64,000 bases of DNA from an uncultured Muribaculaceae bacterium (GCA_910584365.1 CAJUAF010000003.1:124001-188000); one strand, 5' to 3'. Shown: positions 9,009 through 18,469, counted from the stretch's first letter. Program-made: numbers and translations. Notes: generated by a model not told the origin, from the sequence alone.

Positions 9009-11522
9009 TTAGAAATTGAGTTGGATATCGTCGATGTAGAGTGACGAACCTGTATATCGTCCATCCGACAGATTCCACATTCCGGGAATATCCATATTGT
9101 TTTTATTGATTTCCAGACACGCGGCGTTATCGCAGGAAATAAAGCCTAACTGCAGAGTGGTTGCTTTGGCTGAGGCAGAGGTATATTGTGAAACCAGGTC
9201 GAGAGTTACCTTCTGGTATGTACCGATGGCAGTCAGCCTGTATTCAGCCGAGGCTATTACGTTGCCCGATGCATCGAGAACTTTTGCAAAAGCCTTTCCG
9301 TAGTCCGCCGAGTTCTTTGCTCTGTATTTATAGTAGAATTCTATACTCCTGGGACGGGAATTATATCCGATACCGTAGACGGGAGACTGGGACGCGGCGT
9401 CGTAGTGTCCCAGGTAGAGCTGTCCGGCGTCAAGATGTTTGCATCTCCATCCGGAGCCTCCAAAGGCGGGAGCTGTGTTGTCGCCCCATCCTACGGTTTC
9501 TATAATCGCGGCTTTCTGGCCGGAATTAGCGTCGGTTGTCCCTCTGGTCCCCGAGAAATTGCCGTATGCGCATCCCTGATAGGTTCCGGAGGAACTGGAA
9601 GTGGTTTTCAGATTCATCGTTCCCCAGACTGTGTTTTCGGATGTCCCGGGATAATCTCTTGTCCAGTAACAGGTTCCGGCGTATTTTTTGTCACCGGTCA
9701 CAGACAGCCAGTCTTCCATTCCCGCATTATACAAAGGAACGTTGGCTTCGGTAGTGAACGAAGTGGTTTTAGAGATAGTACCATTGCAGTTGGCGCGGAC
9801 CGTATAGGTTGTTCCCGCAGAGAGGTTGCCCAGGATATAACGGTTGCCTGATTCTTTAGCGGCTGTTGCGGCGCTCCAGGTTTTGCCGTTGTCGGTGGAA
9901 AGTTCAAAAGTGACGTTTTCCGGTTCTTCGGCAGAACGGGCGCGGCGGTGGGCAGGATTAGGTTCGGGCGTGTAGACCACATCGGCGGCAGCCTGCCAGG
10001 CGAACACCCCTGTCTCCGGAACATTAAGGGAATAGGGATTATAGGAGTGCTGCACGGTGACGGTCAGCTGGAGGTTGCCGATTGTAAGGCGCAGGGGAAT
10101 ATCCTGGTCGGTTGAGGGCACAGTCATCACCACGCGGTAGACTCCCGTTTCGCCGGCGACAGCTTCCTTGACTGTGACTGGAATGGTTTCCCAGGTGCCG
10201 CGTTCGTTCTTGGTCTCGATGACAAGGGGAGTGATATCGTTGCCGTTGAAGTCGAGGTACATCTCCAGTTCAGTCTGGAATTCCTCAAGGGTGGAAACCC
10301 GGTTGACGGCCAGGGTCATCAGGGAGGTGACTGCTGAGAAACCGATTTCCTTTTCAGCCACACGGGAATTTTTGTCGCGTACCTGGAGGGAGAAAGTGCT
10401 GGTGTTGTCGACTCCTTCAAGATGGCGGATATTGGCCAGTACATCGGTGAAGTCAACTACGGCCATCCGTTCCGGTCGTGCCATACCACCGGTTCTGAGG
10501 CCCATACGCTCCATAAGGGCAATAGTGGCGGCATCGCCGCTGGTCAGGTCGATTTCTTTCGGCCATCCCTGGGATTCGAGATAGACTGACTGCGTGGTCA
10601 GGATTACAGACTGGATTCCGGCCTGCGCGGAGGCTATGATTCTCGGCTTGCGGCCGGAGGGCTGTCCGTCAAGGACAGCGATGACTTCTCCGTCGGTGAA
10701 ACCTTCCGCGTTGATTTTGGGAGCCGGAGCATTGAGGATAGCATCGCTAAGGTCGATTTCGACATCTTCCTGATTGACCGCTTCGTCATACGTCAGCACC
10801 AGCACTCCGTCTCCGACCTCCCCGCCGTTGACGTCGAAGCGGAGCAGATAGCTATGACGGGCTTCGGCGGTGAAACTTTTGGGCTGGAGGGTGGCACGGG
10901 TGCCGTTGCGTTTTTCAATCTCAATCGTGGCGGTGATTTCGCCGGGATACATATAAAGTGACTGCGAAGCGTCGGTGTAGGCAAGTTCGTTGCCGAGCGA
11001 TGAATGGAGGGTGAGGGAGTAGGAGGCGAAATATGCCTTGAACGCGTCGGAGAATTCCACGCGGACCATAGAGTTGCCCAGACGGGCGGTACAGCTGACC
11101 GGTGTAGTCCGGTTCTCGAACACTTCCACGGGGGAGGAACCGAAATAGTAAGGCTTGCCGTATCCCTCCTGTGTTATATCGCCGTAGGATGCTTCGAGAT
11201 CATACTTTCCCACGGGAACCTGGACGGGATCGGTGAACGAACCTGCGGTTCCGAGGTCACGGGTAAAATCTCCGTTTTGGGAGATAAGTTTCAGCGTCAG
11301 GTCGGAAGCTGATACTGACTGGGCGTCCGCACGCGAAGAGGGTGCCGCACCGGCCGCCGTCGATTTCGAGGAAATGACTTCCTTGTTTAGGTCGACAGAG
11401 ACTAAGATGCTTCCATCCGTGTCGGTTGTCGGAGAATAATTGTCGCTGCAGGAAACCATCGTGGCCGAAAGCCCCAGGCAACCGGCAACGCCAAGCGCTC
11501 CGATTAGAAGTTTTGTCTTCAT
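9009..11522 (-). CDS. DUF4493 + PCMD-type lipoprotein, first gene of its operon
   Basis: 837 residues. The lipobox is MVSC (Cys25) followed by SDNYSP. The DUF4493-like part (about 35-290) has GSILVSVDLNKEV, VPVGKYDLEASYGD and GKPYYFGSSPVEVFENRTTPVSCTARLGNSMVRVEFSD. The middle contains Ig-like modules; a segment near 575-595 reads LSAGTTYTVRANCNGTISKTTSF, fibronectin-like. From residue 597 (LYNAGMEDW) to the end (SLYIDDIQLNF) is a PCMD-like jelly roll, the same endpoint pattern as in the 5320-7566 protein. It leads the three-gene operon. The two long proteins look like diverged duplicates. Role unknown; probably anchored in the outer membrane. Confidence 0.8.
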   Translation of the reverse strand: MKTKLLIGALGVAGCLGLSATMVSCSDNYSPTTDTDGSILVSVDLNKEVISSKSTAAGAAPSSRADAQSVSASDLTLKLISQNGDFTRDLGTAGSFTDPVQVPVGKYDLEASYGDITQEGYGKPYYFGSSPVEVFENRTTPVSCTARLGNSMVRVEFSDAFKAYFASYSLTLHSSLGNELAYTDASQSLYMYPGEITATIEIEKRNGTRATLQPKSFTAEARHSYLLRFDVNGGEVGDGVLVLTYDEAVNQEDVEIDLSDAILNAPAPKINAEGFTDGEVIAVLDGQPSGRKPRIIASAQAGIQSVILTTQSVYLESQGWPKEIDLTSGDAATIALMERMGLRTGGMARPERMAVVDFTDVLANIRHLEGVDNTSTFSLQVRDKNSRVAEKEIGFSAVTSLMTLAVNRVSTLEEFQTELEMYLDFNGNDITPLVIETKNERGTWETIPVTVKEAVAGETGVYRVVMTVPSTDQDIPLRLTIGNLQLTVTVQHSYNPYSLNVPETGVFAWQAAADVVYTPEPNPAHRRARSAEEPENVTFELSTDNGKTWSAATAAKESGNRYILGNLSAGTTYTVRANCNGTISKTTSFTTEANVPLYNAGMEDWLSVTGDKKYAGTCYWTRDYPGTSENTVWGTMNLKTTSSSSGTYQGCAYGNFSGTRGTTDANSGQKAAIIETVGWGDNTAPAFGGSGWRCKHLDAGQLYLGHYDAASQSPVYGIGYNSRPRSIEFYYKYRAKNSADYGKAFAKVLDASGNVIASAEYRLTAIGTYQKVTLDLVSQYTSASAKATTLQLGFISCDNAACLEINKNNMDIPGMWNLSDGRYTGSSLYIDDIQLNF

Positions 11523-11677
11523 ACCTTAATTTATATAAATACTATAATTGAATTGTAAATTGAATTGCAGTCCAATATACAGAAATGATGCTTTTGTCAG
11601 ACACTTGATTTTCTGTTTTTCCAAGAAAAACAAGAGATATATCATTGACAAACCGATACTTCTATGCAATTTCGCCA

Positions 11678-11685
11678 CAAATGTA
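11678..11685 (-). promoter_or_regulatory. Candidate -7 box for the lipoprotein operon
   Basis: TACATTTG on the minus strand fits TAnnTTTG, but no TTTG lies at the expected -33 distance. It would give a leader of about 150 nt before the 11522 start. It lies in the 337-bp gap 11523-11859, which otherwise holds only AT-rich sequence and a palindromic element; I see no gene in it. Confidence 0.4.
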
Positions 11686-11762
11686 CGCAAAATTCATTAA
11701 ACGAAGTTAATTTTTCTCTTAAAAAATATCAGAATGTGTGTTTATTGCCATTGAATTGGAGA

Positions 11763-11818
11763 AAAAGGCAAAAACAATGACGGTGTGCCAAGATTTTTGA
11801 CACACCGCCGTTGAATTC
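11763..11818. repeat. Palindromic terminator-like element, copy A
   Basis: Arms CGGTGTGCCAA and TTGACACACCG (one mismatch) with a short AT loop, preceded by GGCAAAAACAATGA. It resembles the elements at 24545, 56490 and 60744. On the minus strand it is followed by TTGTTTTTG and lies about 40 bp after the stop of the 11860 gene, so it probably terminates that transcript. Confidence 0.6.
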
Positions 11819-11859
11819 AGATTCCCCTGGTGGGGGATATGGTGTCAGGAATTTGACTG

Positions 11860-13546
11860 TCAGCGGACGATAACTTTGGAGACAGTGTTGCCCTGGCGGC
11901 GGATATAAAGGCCGGGGGCTACGTCGCCGATAACACGCTGACCGTTGAGGTTGTAGTATTCGGCGGGAGCGTCGGTGCTGTCAGCCTCGACATCCAGGAT
12001 GCCGGCAACTTCTCCGGTGAAGGTAACGATGATGGGAATATTGTTCCACATTACCTGGATGTTGAAGTTGGCTTTGCCGGCGGCGTCGGTGGTACCGGTC
12101 AGATTGACGTCGGCGATAATCTGTCCTTCGTAGAGGCTCATGTTCTTTACTTCACCGGTGTAGGTGGTGATGCCGTTGTTCTCGGAAGCGTTGACGCCGG
12201 GAACCACGATATCCCCCAGGTCTACCGGGCCGTCTCCCAGGTCGAGAGAGAAGTGGGGCAGAGTGATGGTGTAGACATTCTCAGCCGTGGGAGTCATGTT
12301 GATTGTGGCGGGTTGGTTCTGGGCGATGGGTGCGCCGAGCATTTCGATGGTAAGATAGCCGCTGATGGTTATCCCTTCGGCAGATTCCTTGCAGGTGATG
12401 GTGTAGACGTGTTCGGTCTTGCCGTCGGCGTCTGCGCCGTTGGGGTTGGATACCGTGATGGTGACCGTGTTCCCCTCGACGGCTACTTTCGCCGTGGCTG
12501 AACCCCCTTCGCCAAGCAGGATGGCCTCAACCTGGTCAGCCGCGGGTACCGCGCCGGTGAATTCATAAGCGTAGGTGTCGGGAGCGAAATCCTTTACGGC
12601 TACTCCGCCGATGTTCACTCCCTCAAGACGGGAATAATAGAGGAAGCGGACATTGTCGACGGTCAGGGAGTTGCCCGAGATGATGTTGTCGCTGTCGAAA
12701 TAGTCATTGGCGGAAAGGACAACGTTGATTTTAGCCGGAGTGGAGGAGGTCAGGTAGTGGATGGGAAGAGTATAGGATGTCCAGTCTGCGGCTCCCGTCT
12801 CGATATACTGCAGGGAGTTGGCGATAAGTTCGGCATCGTCGCTCTTGGTGACGGCGCCCCCCTGAGCGGTCTCTATCCCGAGGATATTGCGGTCGCGGTC
12901 GATCATGGTGACTGCGACAGTCTGGGTCGACATGGAGTTGTTGGCGGGAACTTCGGCCTGGCTCCAGGAGCCTTTCCAGGCATAGACAAGCGCCGTAGCT
13001 TTCTGAAGTTCCTGGCCTTCACCTGCCTCGAGCTTGTAGTCGAACGCAAGTGCGTCGGGACGCTTGGTGAAATCCAGACCTCCGAAGACGCCGCCGTCCT
13101 TGTTGAGGGGCATGAAACCTACCGAGAAATCAAGGGTGTTAGTGGCCCAGGAAGTACCAAGAGAGACATAGGCGGGTACAATCTGAGTAGCCATGAAGGG
13201 GTTGGGATTGTTGGTCAGCCGGAGGGCTTTGGCGGAGTTGCATCCTTCTGTCTCGAATCCGACGACTGTGGAGCCGAGTGCGCCGAACCCCTCACCATAC
13301 TCCGGGTCAAGTTCGGACACTACTCCCAGCACGTTGGAGACTATCCATCCCTGCGGAGTGTTTACGTTGGCTGCCGGCTCATTTTCCTTTCATACGGTCA
13401 AGGGGGGCATTCATGGAGAGACTTGTTCCGGAAACGCTGTTCCAGGGTGTCGATACGGTCCATTCCCCTTCAAAACCTACGTTGGGGAGCTGCTGGGCGT
13501 TGGCCGACATGGCGGCTACCCCGCAGAGGGCCATTGCTTTTTTCAT
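11860..13546 (-). pseudogene. PCMD/calycin-like secreted protein, frameshifted near its N-terminus
   Basis: An ATG at 13546 starts a clear signal peptide (MKKAMALCGVAAMSANAQ) and then LPNVGFEGEW, the start of a PCMD-like domain. This frame stops after 55 codons (TGA 13381-13379). The next frame continues without a break from ENEPAANVNTPQGWIVSN for about 500 residues. Removing one A from the run of four at 13382-13385 restores a single 561-residue protein exactly. The C-terminal half holds an Ig-like region, a calycin-like domain (about 370-500) and a tail EYYNLNGQRV...PGLYIRRQGN...KVIVR. The ATG overlaps the helicase stop as ATGA. Either a real frameshift, a recoding site, or a sequence error; the intact remainder suggests recent or artefactual breakage. 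Confidence 0.8.
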
Positions 13547-14904
13547 TCAGGGCGGGGGACGCCGCCGTGACGGCGAGGGGCTCCCGGTTTTTTGCCGGAT
13601 GGATTCCTCCGGTGGTTATTGCCTCGTCCGCGGTTGTTTCTTTTTGCGCGGTTTTCCCCATTGCCGGAATTTGCGGCGCCGGAGGTGGCGCCGAGGTTGT
13701 CGGCGGAGGCCGGTCCATTGGAAGAGTCGCGGCGCGGACGGCCGGAATTCTGACGGCGTGCCGAGGATGAGGGTCGGTTCTGAGCCGGACGGTTCTGGGC
13801 CGGAATTTCTATTTTCAGAGTAGATTCAACCCGGGAGAAGGCGCGCCGGTCACGCGGACCTACCAAAGTGACCGCCTCGCCGTCGGCATTGGCGCGGGCT
13901 GTGCGCCCCACGCGGTGGACGTAGTCTTCCGGTTCGCGGGGAACATCGTAGTTTATTACCAGCATTACCTCGTCTATATCGATTCCGCGGGCCAGCAGGT
14001 CGGTGGCGACAATTACCTCGATCCGTCCGCTGCGGAAGCCGCGGATGGTCTCGTCGCGCTGTTGCTGGTCAAGGTCGGAGTGGATTTCAGCCGCTTTGAT
14101 TCCGGCGCGTCGAAGGGTGCGCGCCAGGTCGCGGACTCCGTGTTTGGAAGCGGCGAAAACTATTACGCGCTGTCCGCGGCGCCCCTTGAGCATATCGATA
14201 AGCAGAGATTCTTTCTGGTCTTCGTTGCAGAAGATAGCCGACTGGGCGATTTTCTCCACCGGACGCGAGGGAGCGATTTTCACCTCTACGGGGTCGCGGA
14301 GAATCGACTGGGCCAGTTTGCGGATTTTCGGAGGCATCGTGGCGGAGAAGAGGAGGGTCTGGCGCTCCTGCGGCAGCAGACGGGCGATGGCCATAATGTC
14401 ATCATAGAATCCCATATCGAGCATACGGTCGGCCTCGTCGAGAACGAAGTATCGCACTTTGGAAAGGTCTATGCCTCCCATCTGGAGGAGGGCCTGGAGG
14501 CGTCCGGGCGTGGCGATGACAACATCGGCTCCCTCGCGCATCCCTTTCTGCTGACGGGCGAATCCGGCGCCGTCGGTTCCGCCGTAGACGGCGATGCTGG
14601 ACAGAGGCAGGTAGTAGCTGAATCCGTCCATCTGGCGCTCGATCTGCTGGGCGAGTTCCCGTGTGGGCGCCATGATTATACAATTGACAAAGCCGTCGGC
14701 TTCAGGCACTTCCGCCAGGAGATCTATCACCGGCAGAAGATATGCGGCCGTCTTTCCCGTACCGGTCTGGGCGATGGCTATAAGGTCGTGACGGTCAAGG
14801 ACAACGGGGATTGCTTTTTCCTGAATCGGAGTACATTCCTCGAAGTGCATTGCATAAAGAGCGTCAAGCAAATCGTCACTTAAATCAAAGTCTTCGAATA
14901 ACAT
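13543..14904 (-). CDS. DEAD-box ATP-dependent RNA helicase, RhlE-like
   Basis: 453 residues. All core motifs are present: Q motif FEECTPIQ (21-28), Walker A AQTGTGKT (45-52), PTREL (about 80-84), ATPGR, DEAD (156-159), SAT (187-189), ATDLLARGID and HRVGRTAR. The last 80 residues are a low-complexity basic tail rich in Arg, Asn, Gly, Pro and Ser, typical of RhlE helicases and used for RNA binding. Cytoplasmic ATP-driven RNA unwinding in ribosome assembly or RNA turnover is the family role. Its stop overlaps by four bases (ATGA) the start of an unrelated secreted protein gene. Confidence 0.92.
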   Translation of the reverse strand: MLFEDFDLSDDLLDALYAMHFEECTPIQEKAIPVVLDRHDLIAIAQTGTGKTAAYLLPVIDLLAEVPEADGFVNCIIMAPTRELAQQIERQMDGFSYYLPLSSIAVYGGTDGAGFARQQKGMREGADVVIATPGRLQALLQMGGIDLSKVRYFVLDEADRMLDMGFYDDIMAIARLLPQERQTLLFSATMPPKIRKLAQSILRDPVEVKIAPSRPVEKIAQSAIFCNEDQKESLLIDMLKGRRGQRVIVFAASKHGVRDLARTLRRAGIKAAEIHSDLDQQQRDETIRGFRSGRIEVIVATDLLARGIDIDEVMLVINYDVPREPEDYVHRVGRTARANADGEAVTLVGPRDRRAFSRVESTLKIEIPAQNRPAQNRPSSSARRQNSGRPRRDSSNGPASADNLGATSGAANSGNGENRAKRNNRGRGNNHRRNPSGKKPGAPRRHGGVPRPE

Positions 14905-14909
14905 GGCTG

Positions 14910-14917
14910 CAAAGGTA
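14910..14917 (-). promoter_or_regulatory. -7 box of the DEAD-box helicase gene
   Basis: TACCTTTG on the minus strand, five bases before the start codon; no good TTTG at -33. The same close box-to-ATG arrangement as the TonB receptor promoter. Confidence 0.5.
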
Positions 14918-15080
14918 CGAATTTTTTACGGAAATATTACAGGATGTTATAATAAATGTAACGCTCCGGCGTTTATGAGTTAGAGCCAATGTGGGCCGCC
15001 AGATCGATGGGCAACCTGTCCGCAATCCTTGGCCGATTATGCTTAAAGTGATTTTAATCAATTATTTATCATATTAGAAC

Positions 15081-17009
15081 ATGAAGAAAGGACTTTTATC
15101 GCTGGCTCTTCTTCTTGGTGCGTCGGCGCTGATGCAGGCCAAAGGGAAGGAGGATCCGGTATTGATGACTGTGGGGGGCAAGCCCGTCACTCTCAGTGAG
15201 TTCGAGTATCTTTATCACAAAAACAACGCCCAGCAGTCTACCCCTCAGGCGATTGAAGAATACCTGAAACTGTTTATCCCTTACCGTCAGAAAGTGGCCG
15301 CCGCCGAGGAGCTTGGTCTTGACCGCACGGAGACTTTCCGCAATGAATTCGACACCTACCGCCGCGATCTGTCCGCCCCTTATCTTGTGGATCAGGCCGT
15401 GGAAGACAGCATCCTGGCCGCTCAGTACGACAGGATGAAAGAGGAGGTTGACGTAAGCCATATCATGCTTTTCTTCCAGTCGCCCGACATGACGATGGAG
15501 CGCAAGCGTGAACTGATGGATTCCCTCCATACCTGTCTGGACCGTGGAGAGAATTTCGATTCCCTCGCCGTCAGATATTCGGCCGACAGGCAGTCTGCCA
15601 CCCGTGGAGGCCGGATGGGTTATATCCTTGCCAACCGTTATCCCGCAGCTTTCGAGGAGGCCGCCTACACCGTCCCCGTCGGAGAATATTCCGATGTTAT
15701 CGCCTCGCCGGTCGGTTTCCATATCGTTAAGGTGAACGCCCGTCGTCCGGCCCGCGGACAGGTGCTGGCCGAGCATATCCTCCGTCTTACCCGCGGTAAG
15801 ACTCCCCAGGAGGTTGAGGCCCAGAAAGCATATATCGACTCCTTGTATACTATGGTATCAAACGGAGCCAGCTTCGAGGCTGTCGCCGCCGAGAATTCCG
15901 AAGACCCCGGCTCGGCTGCCCAGGGAGGCAAACTTCCCTGGTTCGGAGTGGGGCAGATGGTGCCTGAGTTCGAAGACATGGCTTTCTCGCTCAAGGACGG
16001 CGAGATTTCCAAGCCTTTCGCTACGGCCTATGGTTATCATATCATCAAGCGTCTTGAAAGCAAAGGTATCGACTCTTTCGAGAACGTCAAGGCAAATATC
16101 AAGAATGCTATTTCCCGCGATGAACGCGGTCAGCTTCCCGCCAAGCGTCGTCTTCAGCAGCTTCGGAAACAGTACGGCGCCAAAGCCGATGCCAAGGCTC
16201 TTGCGAAGCTGAAACAGCAGATTCTGGCCAACGGAGGCGTTGATTCCGCCATGATGGTGTCGATGGTGAATTCGGATGTCACCGTAGCCCGTATCGGCAA
16301 GGAGAAACTTCCTCTGTCGGAGGTTATGTCCGAGGAACTCACAAACGGTTTCGCCGGAACACCCGAGCTGCAGGCCGCCCAGCTGGAGCAGGCCGTGGAA
16401 CGTCATCTCGATGCTGTGACCATCGAAACCAAGCGCGATGCGCTGATGGCCGAGGAACCGGATTACCGCAACCTCGTCAACGAATACCGCGACGGTATGC
16501 TCATGTTCGAGATTCAGGACCGTAACGTATGGTCGAAGGCTAAGGATGACAAGGCCGGCCTGGAGAAGTTCTTCAACGAACGGCGCGACAATTACAAATG
16601 GGACGCTCCCCGCTTCAAATCGCGCATTATCTTCACTACTTCCGACTCCCTGCTGACCCAGATCAACGATTATCTGAAAGCCAATCCGGTCAGCGCCGAC
16701 TCCCTGGCCACGACTCTCAAGAAACAGTTCGGCCGCGACGTCAAGGTTGAGCGCGTACTGGCTGCCAAAGGGGAGAACCCCATCACCGATTACCTCGGTT
16801 TCGGCGGCGAGAAGCCCGCGCCCCAGGGACGCTGGATTGCCTACGAGGCCTGGGAACCCAAGGTTATCGAACAGCCCGAGGAGGCTCTGGATGTCCGCGG
16901 CGTAGTCATCTCCGACTATCAGGATTATCTGCTCAACCAGTGGCTTGAGGAACTCGCCCGGAAATATCCCGCCGAAGTAGACCGCAAGGTGCTTTCCAAA
17001 GCGAAATAA
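15081..17009 (+). CDS. Periplasmic peptidyl-prolyl isomerase, SurA/PpiD-like
   Basis: 642 residues with signal peptide MKKGLLSLALLLGASALMQA. After an N-terminal chaperone region (PVLMTVGGKPVTLSEFEYLYHKNN) come two parvulin-type rotamase domains: about 122-220 (VSHIMLFFQ ... GGRMGYILANRYPAAFEEAAY ... VGFHIVKV) and about 225-330 (AEHILRL ... GGKLPWFGVGQMVPEFEDMAF ... YGYHIIKRLES). A long helical C-terminal region follows. Such proteins help fold outer-membrane proteins in the periplasm. It is divergent from the helicase gene, stands alone, and is followed by a strong terminator. The C-terminal region is longer than in E. coli SurA, as is usual in Bacteroidota. Confidence 0.88.
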   Translation: MKKGLLSLALLLGASALMQAKGKEDPVLMTVGGKPVTLSEFEYLYHKNNAQQSTPQAIEEYLKLFIPYRQKVAAAEELGLDRTETFRNEFDTYRRDLSAPYLVDQAVEDSILAAQYDRMKEEVDVSHIMLFFQSPDMTMERKRELMDSLHTCLDRGENFDSLAVRYSADRQSATRGGRMGYILANRYPAAFEEAAYTVPVGEYSDVIASPVGFHIVKVNARRPARGQVLAEHILRLTRGKTPQEVEAQKAYIDSLYTMVSNGASFEAVAAENSEDPGSAAQGGKLPWFGVGQMVPEFEDMAFSLKDGEISKPFATAYGYHIIKRLESKGIDSFENVKANIKNAISRDERGQLPAKRRLQQLRKQYGAKADAKALAKLKQQILANGGVDSAMMVSMVNSDVTVARIGKEKLPLSEVMSEELTNGFAGTPELQAAQLEQAVERHLDAVTIETKRDALMAEEPDYRNLVNEYRDGMLMFEIQDRNVWSKAKDDKAGLEKFFNERRDNYKWDAPRFKSRIIFTTSDSLLTQINDYLKANPVSADSLATTLKKQFGRDVKVERVLAAKGENPITDYLGFGGEKPAPQGRWIAYEAWEPKVIEQPEEALDVRGVVISDYQDYLLNQWLEELARKYPAEVDRKVLSKAK

Positions 17010-17034
17010 ATCCCGGAAATACAAGACCGTTCAG

Positions 17035-17076
17035 AATCCCGGATTCCGTCAGTTCAGGGCGGATTCCGGGATTTTT
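17035..17076 (+). terminator. Intrinsic terminator of the PPIase gene
   Basis: Stem AATCCCGGA / TCCGGGATT of nine perfect pairs, extended by four pairs beyond one T-T mismatch, then TTTTT. It lies 25 bp after the PPIase stop codon. Confidence 0.85.
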
Positions 17077-17176
17077 ATGTCGATGAGGGAAATCTCTCCG
17101 GCAGCCAGAACTATTATGAAAGGGGGATGTTAATATTTAAAAACTATTCGGATCGTTTAACTTTTGACTATTGTTT

Positions 17177-17707
17177 ATGGAAACAAAGAGTGTGATTACA
17201 TCCTCGCTGATTATACTTGCCGTGGGGATACTGTTGCTGTTCCTTCAGTCGACAGCTCTGAGCATAGTGATTCTTGTCATTGGACTTCTGTTGATTGCCG
17301 CCGCCGGTATCGGATTCTATTTCGACTACTCCGGAGCGAAACAGGCCGGTCAGTCCGTCTCTGTTTTTTCCATGATAAGCCTTATAGTAAGCCTGGCGGC
17401 TGGATTGTGGATGGTGTTCGCGCCGGCCTCGGCCGCTTCACTGCTTGTCTACGTGATAGCTATCGGCCTGATACTCGGCGGAGTGCTGCATATCGCCAAC
17501 ATGATGACCGGTTTCGGCCCGATACGACTGCCAGGATATTTCTACATCGTGCCGCTTCTGCTGGTCATCTGCGGAATCGTGGTGCTGATTATCGGCGCTG
17601 AACGCACGAAAGACTGTATAGTGCTTATCTGCGGAATTTCGCTGATTGTCTATGCCGTGTCCACGTTGCTTGAAGTGGCTTCCTACAAGCGTCTGCTCAA
17701 GCAATAG
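17177..17707 (+). CDS. DUF308 (HdeD-like) integral membrane protein
   Basis: 176 residues from the ATG (METKSV); a TTG two codons earlier is less likely. The protein is almost entirely hydrophobic, with about six transmembrane helices in pairs (such as SSLIILAVGILLLFLQ, SIVILVIGLLLIAAAGIGFYFDY, GYFYIVPLLLVICGIVVLII), which fits the DUF308 repeat architecture. HdeD of E. coli is linked to acid tolerance, but a function for this homologue cannot be read from sequence. It is convergent with the zinc-type ABC gene and separated from it by 32 bp. Confidence 0.7.
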   Translation: METKSVITSSLIILAVGILLLFLQSTALSIVILVIGLLLIAAAGIGFYFDYSGAKQAGQSVSVFSMISLIVSLAAGLWMVFAPASAASLLVYVIAIGLILGGVLHIANMMTGFGPIRLPGYFYIVPLLLVICGIVVLIIGAERTKDCIVLICGISLIVYAVSTLLEVASYKRLLKQ

Positions 17708-17739
17708 AGCCGCCAGGAAGGTCGCCGGCGGAGAGGGTT

Positions 17740-18462
17740 TCACCGACAGTCGGAAGGAATAAAATGGTGATGGCCGGAACACTCATGGACCGTGTGGTCT
17801 ACGATAAGGTGGCGTCCGGCCATCCCTCCGATTACACTCATCTCATGGGAGACAAGAATAATAGTTTTTTCGGCCGCAAGCTGGCGGACGATGTCGTAGA
17901 GCCGTTCTTCAAACCGCTTGTCGAGGTAGCTGAGAGGTTCGTCCAACACCAGGATTTCCGGCGATGAAATCAGGGCGCGTCCCAGCAGGGCGCGTTGCAG
18001 CTGACCTCCCGACAGTTCCCCGATGGACTGGCGGGCGTGGGAGGAGAGTTCCATCAGTTCGATTATCTCCCGGATTTTCTCATCTTTCTCTTCGCGGGGA
18101 AGTCCTTTGGCTCCGATAAGTCCGGAGGCCACTACCTCCATGACTGTAATCGGAAACCGGGAATCAATCATGTTCTTCTGGGGAAGATAGCCTATCGGAA
18201 GCCGGTCGGCAGCCATCCCCTCCGGATCAAAATAGGTGACGGTTCCTGTCGTAGGGGTAAGCAGCCGCAGGATAATCCTCAGCAGGGTTGTCTTTCCCCC
18301 GCCGTTGGGACCGGTAATCGCTATGAAATCGTTGCGGTGGATGTCAAGACAGATGTCACGGAGAATGGTCCGGTTTTCCCGGACCATATTTATGTCGCGC
18401 AGGCCGATAAGGACCTGTTTCTGCGCCGATGGGACTGGGTTGGGAGCCGGAGTCTGGTTCAT
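17740..18462 (-). CDS. Zinc/manganese-type ABC transporter ATP-binding protein (ZnuC-like)
   Basis: 240 residues. Walker A GPNGGGKT (51-58), signature ELSGGQLQR, Walker B ILVLDEP and the switch SHEMSV are all present. The spacing and the ending with several His (HECSGHHHF) are like ZnuC/MntB ATPases of the cluster 9 metal transporters. It starts 7 bp after the solute-binding protein gene. A permease gene would be expected next, but the downstream neighbour is on the other strand, so the ZnuB-type permease is missing here. Confidence 0.85.
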   Translation of the reverse strand: MNQTPAPNPVPSAQKQVLIGLRDINMVRENRTILRDICLDIHRNDFIAITGPNGGGKTTLLRIILRLLTPTTGTVTYFDPEGMAADRLPIGYLPQKNMIDSRFPITVMEVVASGLIGAKGLPREEKDEKIREIIELMELSSHARQSIGELSGGQLQRALLGRALISSPEILVLDEPLSYLDKRFEERLYDIVRQLAAEKTIILVSHEMSVIGGMAGRHLIVDHTVHECSGHHHFIPSDCR

Positions 18463-18469
18463 GTCGTTT

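Noticed and set aside
17709..17728. Terminator between the DUF308 and ABC genes
   Set aside because: The CCGCC/GGCGG stem is short and has no T run.
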